From assembly GCA_018287875.1 (NCBI GenBank), contig JAGVVL010000009.1:496001-560000 (forward strand): a stretch of DNA of 64,000 nucleotides, read 5' to 3'. How positions within the stretch are numbered: position 1 is the stretch's first letter; every line of letters begins with the position of its first letter. The DNA comes from Nigrospora sphaerica (taxonomy: Eukaryota > Ascomycota > Sordariomycetes > Amphisphaeriales > Apiosporaceae). The position numbers and the translations under genes were made by a program. Shown here in pieces: positions 41,610 to 51,617 of the stretch. The notes below the pieces were generated by a model, which was not told the origin of the DNA, ran no database searches, and worked only from the letters and a program-made list of their open reading frames with translations.

Positions 41610-41975
41610 TAGTGAAGTTCAGGTTCAGCGTCCGCTTTCTAGCATCCGCACTTTTCGAGCTCATGGTAGAGTGGGGTAGCCCTACAGTGGGAAGTCGAGC
41701 CAATGAGGTACTTTCAGTCTCAACAAGAAAGGAATTTGACTCTATTAAAACGAAAATAGGAGCATCTTAATTTGAAATTGAACAAAATCCGAGTCCACAT
41801 ATCCTCTCCAGAATGTTAGCGGCATAATATTATGGCAGTGCTTCATCCAGATGCTGCTAAGGCTGATGAAAGGTACTTCCAATGCCCCAGCTCGTACTAT
41901 GCAGGTACTGCACTTTTACCTTCAGCTCCAGAAGAGCTGTCACTAGAAACCGGACGGTGAACCTGAACGTCACTG
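41610..41975. mobile_element. MITE family D, copy 2, 366 bp
   Basis: Terminal inverted repeats: left tagtgaagttcaggttcagc, right rc cagtgacgttcaggttcacc. TA is at 41608-41609 and 41976-41977. It is the inverted paralogue of copy 1 and carries the uninterrupted site for MITE C. Confidence 0.85.
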
Positions 41976-41977
41976 TA

Positions 41978-42420
41978 CAGCAAGCTCTAGAAGTCACAGA
42001 AATCATTCTCGAGACCCTTTCGGACAGCCAGCGATTGAGGCAATTAGAAGCGCTTGTGGTGGCAGAGAATGGCGCGCCTAAGACTGCAGCGCGCCCTCAC
42101 TGGAGTCGGCAGGTCCAGAAGGGTTTCGGCGCTTTCAACGATACTATAGCCGATACGCAGCATCGAAATAAAATTAAAAAGTGCGTTAGAGAGCCAAAGA
42201 ACTAAAAACAGCGCAGAGCTCTCCCAAGGGCGCAGCAAGCCTTCATGGAAATGGCAGACATCCAGCAAGCCAAGGATCAATTGAAGGACAAGGCTGAAAT
42301 CATTCGCCCACGGCGGTCTGTGCGGTAGCAGCAAAACAGGCGGTTGGAACAGCCTTAAATTGAACTAGAGCAGTCTGAGGATATAGAGGATATCCTCGAG
42401 CAGCTACAAGTGCTGTCTTA
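41978..42420 (+). pseudogene. C-terminal relic of pogo transposase
   Basis: The frame reads RLRQLEALVVAENGAPKTA, WSRQVQKGFGAFNDTIADTQ, ALPRAQQAFMEMADIQQAKDQL and RPRRSVR, interrupted by stops. It is clearly homologous to the C-terminal coiled-coil region of the pogo-2 transposase (LAEDGLPQTAGVRRMSRQVQKALDTL..., LPRAQQAFVDIADIQQAKDQL). The catalytic core is deleted. Confidence 0.85.
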
Positions 42421-42529
42421 GCTATAGAGGCTTTGGGGTGGCTGCAAAACATCATAGTTAGGATGGTGTTGGGGAAAGTTGAAGTGGCCCACCTCCGGGA
42501 TGGCCCGAACGGTGGGTGTCTAAGTTATA

Positions 42530-43830
42530 GAGTTTGGTAGATTTTTGAAGAAGAGGAGAAACTCTCCAACACTCTATGGTTATCATGTGCCAAGGTCGGG
42601 TTGCCAACTGCAGGAAATTGCAACTATCTACAAGTAGCAAAGACACTCGGAGCCGCTTCCCTGAGTGTTCAGTGTCCTATCTGTGGCAACTGAAGCTTGA
42701 ACCACCAGATTAGTATGAGTTTGCAAAGCTGCTTAAATCGGGTTTCCACCTTTTTCCTTCGTTCTTTCTTCCCCTCCAAGGTGAAAAGACAGGTTTCCTC
42801 TGTTCGTCTCCGCCTATTCCAGCAACTGCTTACGGTGCGTCGTCCATAGGCTGCCCCGAAAAAAGTGCTTAACTGTTTCTTTTGCTTGACCACATGGACA
42901 GCCAGAGATGGAGGGAAATACTCTTCCCTAGCATAGAAGGAAGGGTGAGCCATGCCTGCGCCCCTGAGCGATCCCGCCATTCGGGGTGAGGGCAAAAGCG
43001 GTGCATGTAGGTGGGCGGGCCAATGGTTAAAAAACCGGCAGAAAAGGTACGTACCGTGGTCTCGTAGACTTGTGGTAGTGTTCTTCTCGGTAGCTTATCG
43101 GAATCGTGACAAACACTCTCGGGCGCCTGAAGTAGTGAAGGCTATTTTTGCGTACCCGTAAGTTGTGAGCTTAGGGATGAGGCTCCTCAATGAATCGAAA
43201 TACCCCCATATCAGTTTAAAGTACGAGCCTTATATACTCAACCAACATCCTATGAATAACTTCACTATCACTAGTTCAGTAAATACACGGCCGAATTACT
43301 GTCTATACGAATGGCAAGGAATGGGGGAAGGAAAGAGAGGAGAGTATTGGGATGTCATAAGGGGGAGAGATATCGTGAGTAGCCCGGTTCCGGCTCGGTG
43401 GGCATTCTATCCTACTCTTGCCGTAATCCATGCCACAGGTCATGATCCGCAATACATCCTAGGCTTTTTCTTTCCCTTCTGGCTCTGGTAGATATACGTG
43501 AACGAGTATCAAGGAACGCCGAGGAGCTTTAAAATCATTAGTGAAGGATACCTGGAGCATGGATGCTGCACTGCTCCTTCCTATGCCCGTCTTTCTTATT
43601 TGGGAACAGAGAATCGTTGGGTCGCTGAAGTACATAGGACTTGGAATATTAGCAGCTTATTGATGGTTGTATGATGAGGAAATCAGTAGAAATATCATTC
43701 AAACAGCAGTAGTGTAGACTACCTATGGAAAGCTACCTGACGAGGAAACCAGTAGAAGTGTTCTTAAAGCAGCTGTAGAGTGCTCCATGGAGCATGTAGA
43801 CAAAGGGTTCATTAGTTAGAATTTTATACT
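42530..43830. other. About 1.3 kb without a recognisable gene
   Basis: Frames of about 108 codons on each strand (42669-42995 minus, 43165-43491 plus) have no family features. The stretch just upstream of 43834 should be the 3' UTR of the SANT-like gene. Confidence 0.35.
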
Positions 43831-43833
43831 GCT

Positions 43834-45704
43834 TTACCGAATCTTCTGTGTCATGATCTTCCAGTGCTGTGACACGGCCGCTTCGCTTCGGCCTAGGCTT
43901 TTGGAAATCCAAACCCAGTCCATCCCCTCCTCTACCCATGCCCGCAGCCGCCTCTCTTCCAAGTCCGACCAACGACGCCGTTTGCCACCTTGATCTTTAT
44001 CCACTGTATGAAGGTTGGCAGCTTCAGAGGAGGTATCGTCACTCTGGTTGTCCACGTCGTCCTCTGCATCGTCCATACTTTCGTCATCGCTGGAAGCCTC
44101 CACCCAAGCCGATGGTCGGATAGCGACAATCCCTCTGTTGTCACGCTCTTTTGTGGTATTCAAATTGCCTTGCCCCGTCTCCCAGCTAGAGAGATTCATG
44201 GCATAGTCTCGCACAGAACTCAGAAAGAGTTGGAGCATGACCATCCCTTTTACGCCATCAGAGAGATTCGCCGTACTCTTGATCAGTGTTTCAACGGCGT
44301 TACTTAGTTGGAGAAGGTGCTCTGGAGAAAAGCCACAAGCATGGCATGTCTCGAAGGACTGAATTGCTCTGATGACAGGATGAGAAGACAGTGCCTTTGT
44401 AGGAATCCGCCGTGTCTTCCTAGTGTTCTTCGAAACGCGGCTGGATGTCCGTGGGTAAGTCGGACGCCGGGTACTCGGAATATTGTGACTGCTGAATTGT
44501 CGTCCGCTGTGTCTGTACCTGGGAGCGGGTGTTGTATCCACCGAGACAGAGGTCCGAGTTGAAGAACAGGAGGAGCTTGGGGTGGCACTACTCAGTTGCT
44601 TTTCGGTCTGGTCCTGGTGGCTATTGTTATTCCCTGTCGCGCTCATGGAGTGCGAAGGAGAGTTTGGTCTTCCCCGTGAATATGTTGTAGCTCCGGGAAC
44701 ACACATCGGCTGTGCTGGAGATAAAATTCGAGGCGTTTCGAAGCGCCGGGATGCCGAGTGGCGAGATGGTAAAGGTCGCAAAACTTTTTTGGAAAGGATG
44801 GCAGGCCGGCATTGCTCATCAGAACGGAGATTTCGGCTTCCGACCTCTTCCTCTACGCTCTTATGTAATTGGTGTTGTCCGCCGATGGCCTAATGGCGGG
44901 TCAATATGGACATACAAACGTCGGTTGAATGTAAAAGAGGAGAACCAACGTTGTCAACCACGCTATTGATAGGTGGGAGCAGAGGCTTGGGCGCAACGCT
45001 TGATGAGCTAGAGCATGTCTTGTCGATCTCAAAGAAGTCTAGCACCCCGATGGCACGCTCTTCGCCGCCAAGCTTTTGTGCTGTACTTCCAGCTGGCACC
45101 CCAGGACGATCGGTGCAATCCCTAATAGTTTGGTTGCTTCCAGGAGTGACTGCATACATTCAAACTCAGCATTAGGCTTCCATCTTCTTATATATTACTT
45201 ACCTGCGCTTCCTTGGCTCCCAATATTATTTCCATGATTCAATCCTTCTCTCGAACGGCTTGCCGAGTCGAAGACTGATGAGCAGGTCTCATGACCGTCA
45301 AGCCCTTTTAGAGTTGTCTGCTTAGAGGAAAGCTGAGAGTTCTGTCCGTTAGGTAGTAGGGGACCAGGAACAGGGTCAACCAAAGGCTCATCTGGGATGG
45401 GTGGACTGGCGAGTGCTGAAGTTAGGCTGTCACCGGTATTGGAAGCCAAGTTTGCCATTGTCAAGCTGCAAAGGGCTGGCTCGCTACCCTTGCAGGCCTC
45501 TGGACGAGTCAACTGAAAGTCTTTTCGGGCGGCATTACCCACACACATATCGGTGGCGGACAACGGGTGTGTAATATTGCCTATTCCCTGTGAGTCAAAG
45601 TCTGGAGAAGAATAAGAAGACGTACATAAGAGATCTACAGTCCGGGCTCCTGTCGGGACTGTAGTTTCAGTTTTCAGGATGGCTTGGGGACCAGGAGTCA
45701 CCAT
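43834..45704 (-). CDS. SANT/Myb-like DNA-binding nuclear protein, about 585 aa, three exons
   Basis: Exons are 45704-45203, 45149-44950 and 44889-43834 (1758 nt, in frame). Intron 1 (45202-45150, 53 nt) has GTAAGT, CTAATG and TGCAG. Intron 2 (44949-44890, 60 nt) has GTTGGT and ATTAG and removes an in-frame TAG. The last 45 residues are a Myb/SANT-like domain: KRRRWSDLEERRLRAWVEEGMDWVWISKSLGRSEAAVSQHW. The middle has a helical region with a Cys pair (FETCHACGFSPEHLLQLSNAVETL) and an acidic stretch (SSDDESMDDAEDDVDNQSDD). The N-terminal half is Ser/Pro-rich and probably disordered. A further frame upstream (45916-45700, basic helix NKEERRNKRELERRKYEKDRKQ) may be the true N-terminus joined by an unresolved splice near 45705-45740. 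ATG 45704 is the conservative start. Probably a transcription factor. Confidence 0.6.
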
Positions 45705-46076
45705 TGGGGGTTGACAGACTGTTTCCTGTCCTTTTCGTATTTTCGTCGTTCAAGCTCTCTTTTATTTCGTCTTTCTTCTTTGTTCTGAATATGCTTCCCA
45801 AGCGATTCGACGTTGTGTGTCTGCAGAAACTTTGCTGGAGCCATCCCGAAGAGCGAAGGGTGATGTGAAGACACAAGTAGCGGGTTAAGTAAAGTCTGAA
45901 GAGGAATGTGAACCAAAGGAATGACTCTAAAGTGACGGAAAGTCAGGTATTTATATAGCCTTGGAGCCAGTATTGGGTTTTATAACCTACACCGCCTGCT
46001 GCCCAACAGTTGGCACGATGACTATTCCACCTGGACTGAGAGAGGGTGCCAAACTGGTCTGCTGCAGATCACTCTA

Positions 46077-46620
46077 TCACGAGGGCACGAAACGTAGAGT
46101 GGATATAGCCATGTCAGAACCAAACCTCGTCATTCTTGCCGGGTTTCCCGAGGGAAGACCTGTCAGCAGATCACGCAGTACGTCGTGGCACTTCATCAGC
46201 CAGCGGTTGTAACCTCGGCAGAGGCAAACATGACCCATCCCCCACCTCGTATATGCAAGGACTTCTGCATGATTCAGGTCGTGGTAAGTTGTAGAAGGAT
46301 TGCAGCGGATTGACTCAGGGCCAAGACTAAGGCTTCCTGAAGAAGCAATTCTTGACTCATGGAGCCTTTCGTAGCGATCGAGTGATCCTTGCAGAACCTT
46401 GTAGGTTTCCAGAACAGGAAAATACTTGGACGCCGACGTGTTTGTAGATGGAGTTAGTGGATTGATCAACCCACCTAGATGCTGGAACCCTGGTAAGTAT
46501 TGGTCGTGATGAGTCACTGACCTGCATGTCCTGAAACCCTAAGCGCCACTCCGTCTCCCTCAGACGCCGCAGCAGGCTTGGGATGTACCATACGGGGGTT
46601 AGGATGGCGTCCTTCGTCAC
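46077..46620 (-). pseudogene. Gene relic, unknown family
   Basis: Two overlapping minus-strand frames look like parts of one protein: TPVWYIPSLLRRLRETEWRLGFQDMQ (46620-46530) and YLPGFQHLGGLINPL...VLETYKVLQGSLDRYERLHESR...HAEVLAYTRWGMGHVCLCRGYNRWLMKCHDVLRDLL (46500-46077). Neither begins with ATG, and no convincing intron joins them in frame, although a GTATGG donor at about 46588 is possible. It may be a decayed gene or one whose first exon I cannot find. Confidence 0.35.
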
Positions 46621-46628
46621 CGACTGAT

Positions 46629-47310
46629 ATGACTCAGTGGCTGCATTGTATCACTCGAAAGATTACCCTTTAGGGAAATGTGCTTACGGGTCTTGAGTAA
46701 GTAGTGTATGGCGACCTAAGGTTACAATAGGGGTAGAGGTGGAGGGTAACGGGGGTCATGAGTCAAGACCCTGTGAGAAAGTATTAACTACGGCGCAAGA
46801 CTACGAAATCAGGTGAATATCACAAAGATAGGGATGTAGGAAATGTGCGGGCTGACGAATTGGTGTACATTTAGAAGTGGAAAATGGGCTATTGTTAGGC
46901 CGGATGTCACCAATCGAAGACTGCATGGGTCGTACTCTGCTACAGAGAGTAGTATGGCGCTCCTATCCCATACGCAACATGACACAGTGGCTGCATGGTA
47001 TGACTAGAAAGGTTACCCTTTAGAGAAATCTGCTTATGGGTGTTGAGGGGGTGGTACATGGCCACCATTGGTTACAACAGAGGCAGAGGTAAGGGGCAAC
47101 TGCAGTAATGAGTCAAGACCGTTAAAGGAAAGTATCAGCCACGAAAACATTACCATGTCGGGCAACTATCTCAAGGAAAGGACATATATGACACAGGCCG
47201 AGTGAAGAGCAGGTACACACCGAAAAGTGGCATATGGGCTGTTAATTAAACAGAATATTACGAATCGAGAACTGTCCAGTTCGCAACGAATAGCACCCCG
47301 CTATGGCCGT
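46629..47310 (+). repeat. Tandem direct duplication, two units of about 350 bp
   Basis: Unit 1 starts at 46629 (gactcagtggctgcat) and unit 2 at about 46980 (gacacagtggctgcat). They share aa.gttaccctttag.gaaat, gcttacgggt.ttgag, catgagtcaagaccc, ggaaagtat and the end aagtgg.a.atgggctgtt. Identity is about 70% by eye. Non-coding. Confidence 0.65.
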
Positions 47311-47620
47311 CGATTGAACTGGATTGACTGTAAGCCGAATATTAGCTGGCACGAGGCTATTGGTCAAAGGGCTGACGGAATGGGAAGGGAAGGCACGCAA
47401 GAGCGCTTGGCCAAGGCCAGCACCCTCCTCTGGACTGGAATGAACGGGCAAATGAAAAGGGTAGGTACTAAAAGGAACTTGAAGGTACTTGGCTTGCGAA
47501 GCCCCACAATAAGGACGCGAAAAGCAGCGAGAGGTGCTATGGCCGAGGATTTCCCGAAGTGGCAATCGCCTAAAATGGCAAGCCAGTGCCGCCATTTCCG
47601 AAGGCAGGCAAGCCGTCTCA
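47311..47620. other. Intergenic DNA, no gene recognised
   Basis: The open frame across this stretch runs into the AT-rich tract and has no protein-like features. Confidence 0.35.
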
Positions 47621-47884
47621 TATATTACTTTTTTATAGAAAGCTCTTTACCTTCTTTATTTATTATTTCTTTTTCTTTTTTACCTTTTTATATTATAACC
47701 CTTTTATCTTTTTCTTTTCGCCCTTCCTTAAAAAAGCGGTTAATATATTTAACTTATTTAATATATTTATTTTCATATTCTTTACATTAATTTATAGTAT
47801 ACTTAATTTACTTATTCTTACCCTTATCTCCTTTTTATCTTTTAATATAAGACCTTTATAAATATTCTTTTTTTATATAACCAC
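47621..47884. repeat. AT-rich, G-poor tract homologous to 61.2-61.5 kb
   Basis: The stretch 47690-47880 aligns with about 61300-61490: ttcc.ttaaaaaagc..ttaatatatttaactta, ttatttaatatattta, ctta.ctattcttaccc and tttttatcttttaatata. It is the left flank of the Ty3 element, which thus landed in a repeat of the same kind as its right flank. Confidence 0.7.
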
Positions 47885-48208
47885 TGAGACGGGGCTAGGG
47901 TACGTAAGCACCCAATGCCAGGGGTCTGATCAAGGACTTGCACCTATAAGTAGCTGTCCAGCTTCCACCGTAGAGATAAGACAACAACAAGACATGTTCA
48001 CTTCCTTTTATCTTTTAAGACCATCACTCGTAACCGTTTTATCCCAGTTATTGTCCCAGTTGGACCTCACTTTTACTTGGGTGATAGACATACCCTTGAT
48101 CAAGGACTTACACGTCCTAAATCGAGGGCATGTCTATCACATTATCAGGGATCGACCTCACGACCGCGTCTTTCCACTAGGCACTACACCTAGTGTTTAT
48201 CTATTCTA
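47885..48208 (+). repeat. 5' LTR of the 12.3-kb element
   Basis: It starts tgagacgggg and ends tctattcta. It differs from the 3' LTR at 48017 and five other sites, each time having TA where the 3' copy has TG or CA. A final CA may itself have become TA. Confidence 0.9.
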
Positions 48209-48256
48209 TAGCTCCCCCCCACAGGCTCGAACTGTGAACCTCTTAATTAACAGTCA
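48209..48256 (+). promoter_or_regulatory. Primer-binding site matching a tRNA 3' half (Asn-like)
   Basis: Directly after the LTR the sequence reads tagctccccccc, then acaggctcgaactgtg. Its rc has a T-arm (cacag-ttcgagc-ctgtg), a 7-nt acceptor strand gggggga, discriminator g, and cta where CCA is expected. The complementarity continues through the variable loop to an anticodon loop ctGTTaa. TGG has become TAG, as RIP would do. Confidence 0.55.
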
Positions 48257-49074
48257 GAAGAGAGAGAGAGACGATGAAGCATTGAAGACGTACTGAAGAT
48301 ACCGTGTTGCGGATCTGTTGTTAAGGGAAGATTGAGTACCCTAACAGACCGGACTTTCGGGAAGTATTACCCCTCTTTTGATTACCAACGAGACCTCACA
48401 TAATGGTGGGAATTATTGATCAGCGCGAAAAGCGCCAGTTACGAAATGCACAGAGACCCAATGTTAGGGTAAAACGGAAAAGTTTCCAGCAAGGACAGCG
48501 CGATGCTGACAATTCGAGTCATATTAAGCGGCACGCTGAAGCTAGCAATGCACTGTATGAGCTGTAAGATAAGATGTGGATACTACTAATTATAGTACTG
48601 CGAATGGCATGCTGGAGTCTAGGTGGACTAGCGTCCACTTTAGACCTCCTTATAAGGGTCTTCCAGACAGCTATAAAGATAAGACTAACAATTGCGGACT
48701 ATCCCAAGTAGGAAGGTTAGTTAGTGCGATGCTCTGATCAACAAAGTGCGGGGAAGAGGAGACGAAGTTACCAGAGTCGTCAGCTAAGATAGCTACGACC
48801 TCAAAGTCGAGTGACTATTTATAATCGTCACAATGAAAGGGGACATCATAGACAGGACACTGAGCACGAAGCAAATATTATGTCTACCTCCGACGACTCT
48901 AATTAGAACTTTGCCTTAAAAAGCCTTACAATTGACAATACCCCTAAGAAGACGCCGAACAACGAAGTCCACTAGCAACATTCGCAGGCAGACCCTGACC
49001 AACTGGATGCAATGGCAACTGAGAAAGGAAAAGGAACGCAAGACAGGCCAGGTCCTGCTTATCCTCATCCTGAT
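48257..49074. other. Leader of the Ty3 element
   Basis: No coherent protein is readable. It may include the RIP-damaged start of gag. Confidence 0.4.
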
Positions 49075-50866
49075 TAAGGCCATGCGTATCCAATGGAAGT
49101 TCCTCCCTAGGTATGGGCGATGTCGCGACCCCCTCCGGACCCCAGCAGATACCCCCACTTGCGTTTTGATGGGAACAACGTGTCCAGCTTTCTCGAGATG
49201 TTTGACCTGCATATACGAAGGTACAGATTCTCTGATCAAGACCTGATAGACGAAGTGTTGGCCTATTGCGAGGGTTAGCAGACGCTATTTAATGTTAAGA
49301 ATTATCTCGACAAAAGCAAGACTTGGAGAGAGATGAAGGCCAATATAATCTCGGAGTTCAAGATAGGGGATCTGCTGCAGCAGATTCCAGTCACGCAGAA
49401 GTTGAACGACCTTAAGTCGGGACCAAAGCTGAGCGACTATAAGGAGATCCACAGCTATATTCAAGAACACCAGCGCCTCGCGCAGGAGCTCAAGAACGTG
49501 GCCGGATCCACTGGATCGCATACCAGGGCGACGAAGGAAGGTTTAATTAAGAGATTCCACCTGTCTATCCAACATAAGCTGTATAAATGGAACCCTAGAG
49601 CCGACTACCAGGAGACCTGCAGTCACATGCTGAAGTGGATGATTAAGGAAATCACCTTCGCCAACGGACTAGACCCTGAGAGCGCCAGGATCCATGCGGA
49701 AGAGCAAGCAATGCACAATCAGAGGACCGCGCGCACCGCAAGACAACTGAACCCGCCAGTCCAGGCTCAGCAACCTCCGCCGGTTAATCCGTACCAGCCT
49801 TTTCAGCCTTAGCAGCAGCAGAAGCCAAGCTAGCTAGACCCAATGGATGAAGTTCGAGCGATGATGGAAAACATGAGGATCCAGATGATGACGGCACTGG
49901 GAGCACGCGATGATCAACGCGACCCACCCCAGATCAACACCATGGGACCCTCCGGTTACTCTCGCTTCGGCCAAGGAGGTCGAGGGGGACGAGGCTCGTT
50001 CGACAGGATTATCCCTGAGAGCCGACCAGAGTTCATCCAATTCCATAATTTCGATAGCTGCTATGTTTACGGCAAGCCTGACTATAAGAGCCCGCGGTGC
50101 CCTTACAAAGCTTACCTAGAATAGGAGAAGGTGGTTTACTTTATGCCGGACCTTAAGCAATAGCGGATGGGCACCCGTTCGGAACCAGGCGAATGGCTCT
50201 AGGAAGACCTGAACGATTAGACAAGACGCCGAAGGATCCCTTGCCTCTGGGAGTTGCTGAAGGACATTTTCGTCAATCGGAGGGGGACGTACAGACAACA
50301 GGCGATTGCTAGGAATATGCTGTTCCTCACGACGCCTAGCTAGATCACCCAAGAGGACGTCGCCATACACAAAGCCGAAGAGAGCCAGCAGCATGGGCGC
50401 ATCGTTGATCAAGGCGTAAAGACCCCCTCCGTCACCACTATCGAACTCTACGACAACCTCACGGTCGCTACCGCACCTAGGCAAGATTTCCAGTACGAAG
50501 TCACTGGCTATAACAACGATGGGTTCCGGGTCGTACAAGCCAAGCAGGAACCGATCGCCCGAGTCGCGACAGTCGAAGAGATCCAGGACTCGGACATAGA
50601 GACGGCTGTGAACGCTGCCGAGAAGCGTATACGTAAGAACGATGGTTCATACGTCATGAAGGACGCTGAGCCCAGCCAGTCGATGGGGCCAGAGATGAGA
50701 CTGTCTGCGCAGACCACTGATCAAGATGTCAAGCGCTGGAAGGAACGACTGCAGCGAACTGTCGGCGATAAGAACGTCGCGATCAGCCTGCTGGACCTGA
50801 TAAGTGAAGTCCTAGCCGCTGGTCTCGGATTGCTCGAGTTAGCAAAGGAGAGCGTCGAAAGACAAT
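49075..50866 (+). pseudogene. gag of the Ty3 element (capsid and nucleocapsid)
   Basis: Gag forms the virus-like particle. In one frame (position 1 mod 3) the sequence reads PHLRFDGNNVSSFLEMFDLH, SDQDLIDEVLAYCEG, YLDKSKTWREMKANIISEFK and a helical region to about 49740, then Pro/Gln-rich sequence. A nucleocapsid-like stretch (GRGGRGSFDR) precedes CYVYGKPDYKSPRC at about 50059-50100. This has CCHC spacing but with Tyr in place of the second Cys and of the His, both TG/CA-to-TA changes. Further gag or linker sequence continues to about 50866. Stops (TAG, TAA) break the frame in about ten places. Confidence 0.75.
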
Positions 50867-51084
50867 AAGGAATTGAGGAGGTCGTTGATCTCGAGACAGC
50901 AACTAAGCGCGTTATCAGGAGCATGAAGACGAGACCCAAAGACGACGAAAGTATTTACCCCGGGACGGTTAACTTGGTACGGACAAGCATTAAACAACTA
51001 GAAGCCAGTATGGAGGGCTTACCTACGGTACTCAACCGAACCCCTAATTAGAAGGACACGCGGCTTATCGAGAGGATTGCGAGT

Positions 51085-51534
51085 ATGTTAGTCGGGACAA
51101 AGCCCTTGGGAAGGATCCCAGTGAGAGTCGGACCAACCGGAGATGAGAGCATCCTTTGGGCCCTGGTCGACACAGGGGCGGCGCTCAACATTATCTCGTC
51201 GCGCTATTGCGAACAGAACTTGCTGTACATAGTCGACGGAACAATGCCAATCAAAGGATAGTCGGAGACCGACAAGCCCACTAGCACCGTTGGCATGTTA
51301 AAGGATTACGTGTGGCTCGCCGACTGTAAGGTGAAGGACAACTTTGCAGTGGTGCGCGCAGAGACAACAGGCCACGACATGATCCTTGGCTTGCCCTTCC
51401 TATCAAAGACACGTGCTACGCTTATTTACAACGTTCCTGTAGATACGAAGCCCTCAGCGGAATTCTTGATTGGCAACACGAAGATCAGAGTCCCTATCAC
51501 ACCAGACGAGAAGCAGACTAGTGGAAAGTCTTAA
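51085..51534 (+). pseudogene. Aspartic protease of the Ty3 element
   Basis: It is in the same frame as gag. The active-site motif ALVDTGAALNIIS is at about 51163-51200. The flap and second strand follow, with TGHDMILGLPFLSKTRA (ILG motif), then ATLIYNVPV. The domain is readable with few stops (one TAG near 51259). The frame changes after the protease, at about 51600, so RT lies one frame over. Confidence 0.8.
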
Positions 51535-51617
51535 TCAATGGCCATAGCGACGGAAAAAGCCGGGCTACTGCGCTTGTTAGCCGACGCAGTAGCATCTAAA
51601 GGCTGTACCACCCTAAC

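Larger units (their letters stand above)
41493..42525 (+). mobile_element. pogo-3, deletion derivative with nested MITE D
   Basis: Left terminus agttggaccaccacgactcg, right terminus rc acttagacacccaccgttcg. TA is at 41491-41492 and 42526-42527. Between them remain only the C-terminal transposase relic and a MITE D copy. It is a non-autonomous derivative of the pogo-2 family. Confidence 0.85.

Noticed and set aside
48211..48270. A minus-strand tRNA(Asn)-like gene
   Set aside because: Only the 3' half of a tRNA is present and it starts exactly at the LTR end, so it is a primer-binding site; the D-arm and 5' acceptor strand are missing.
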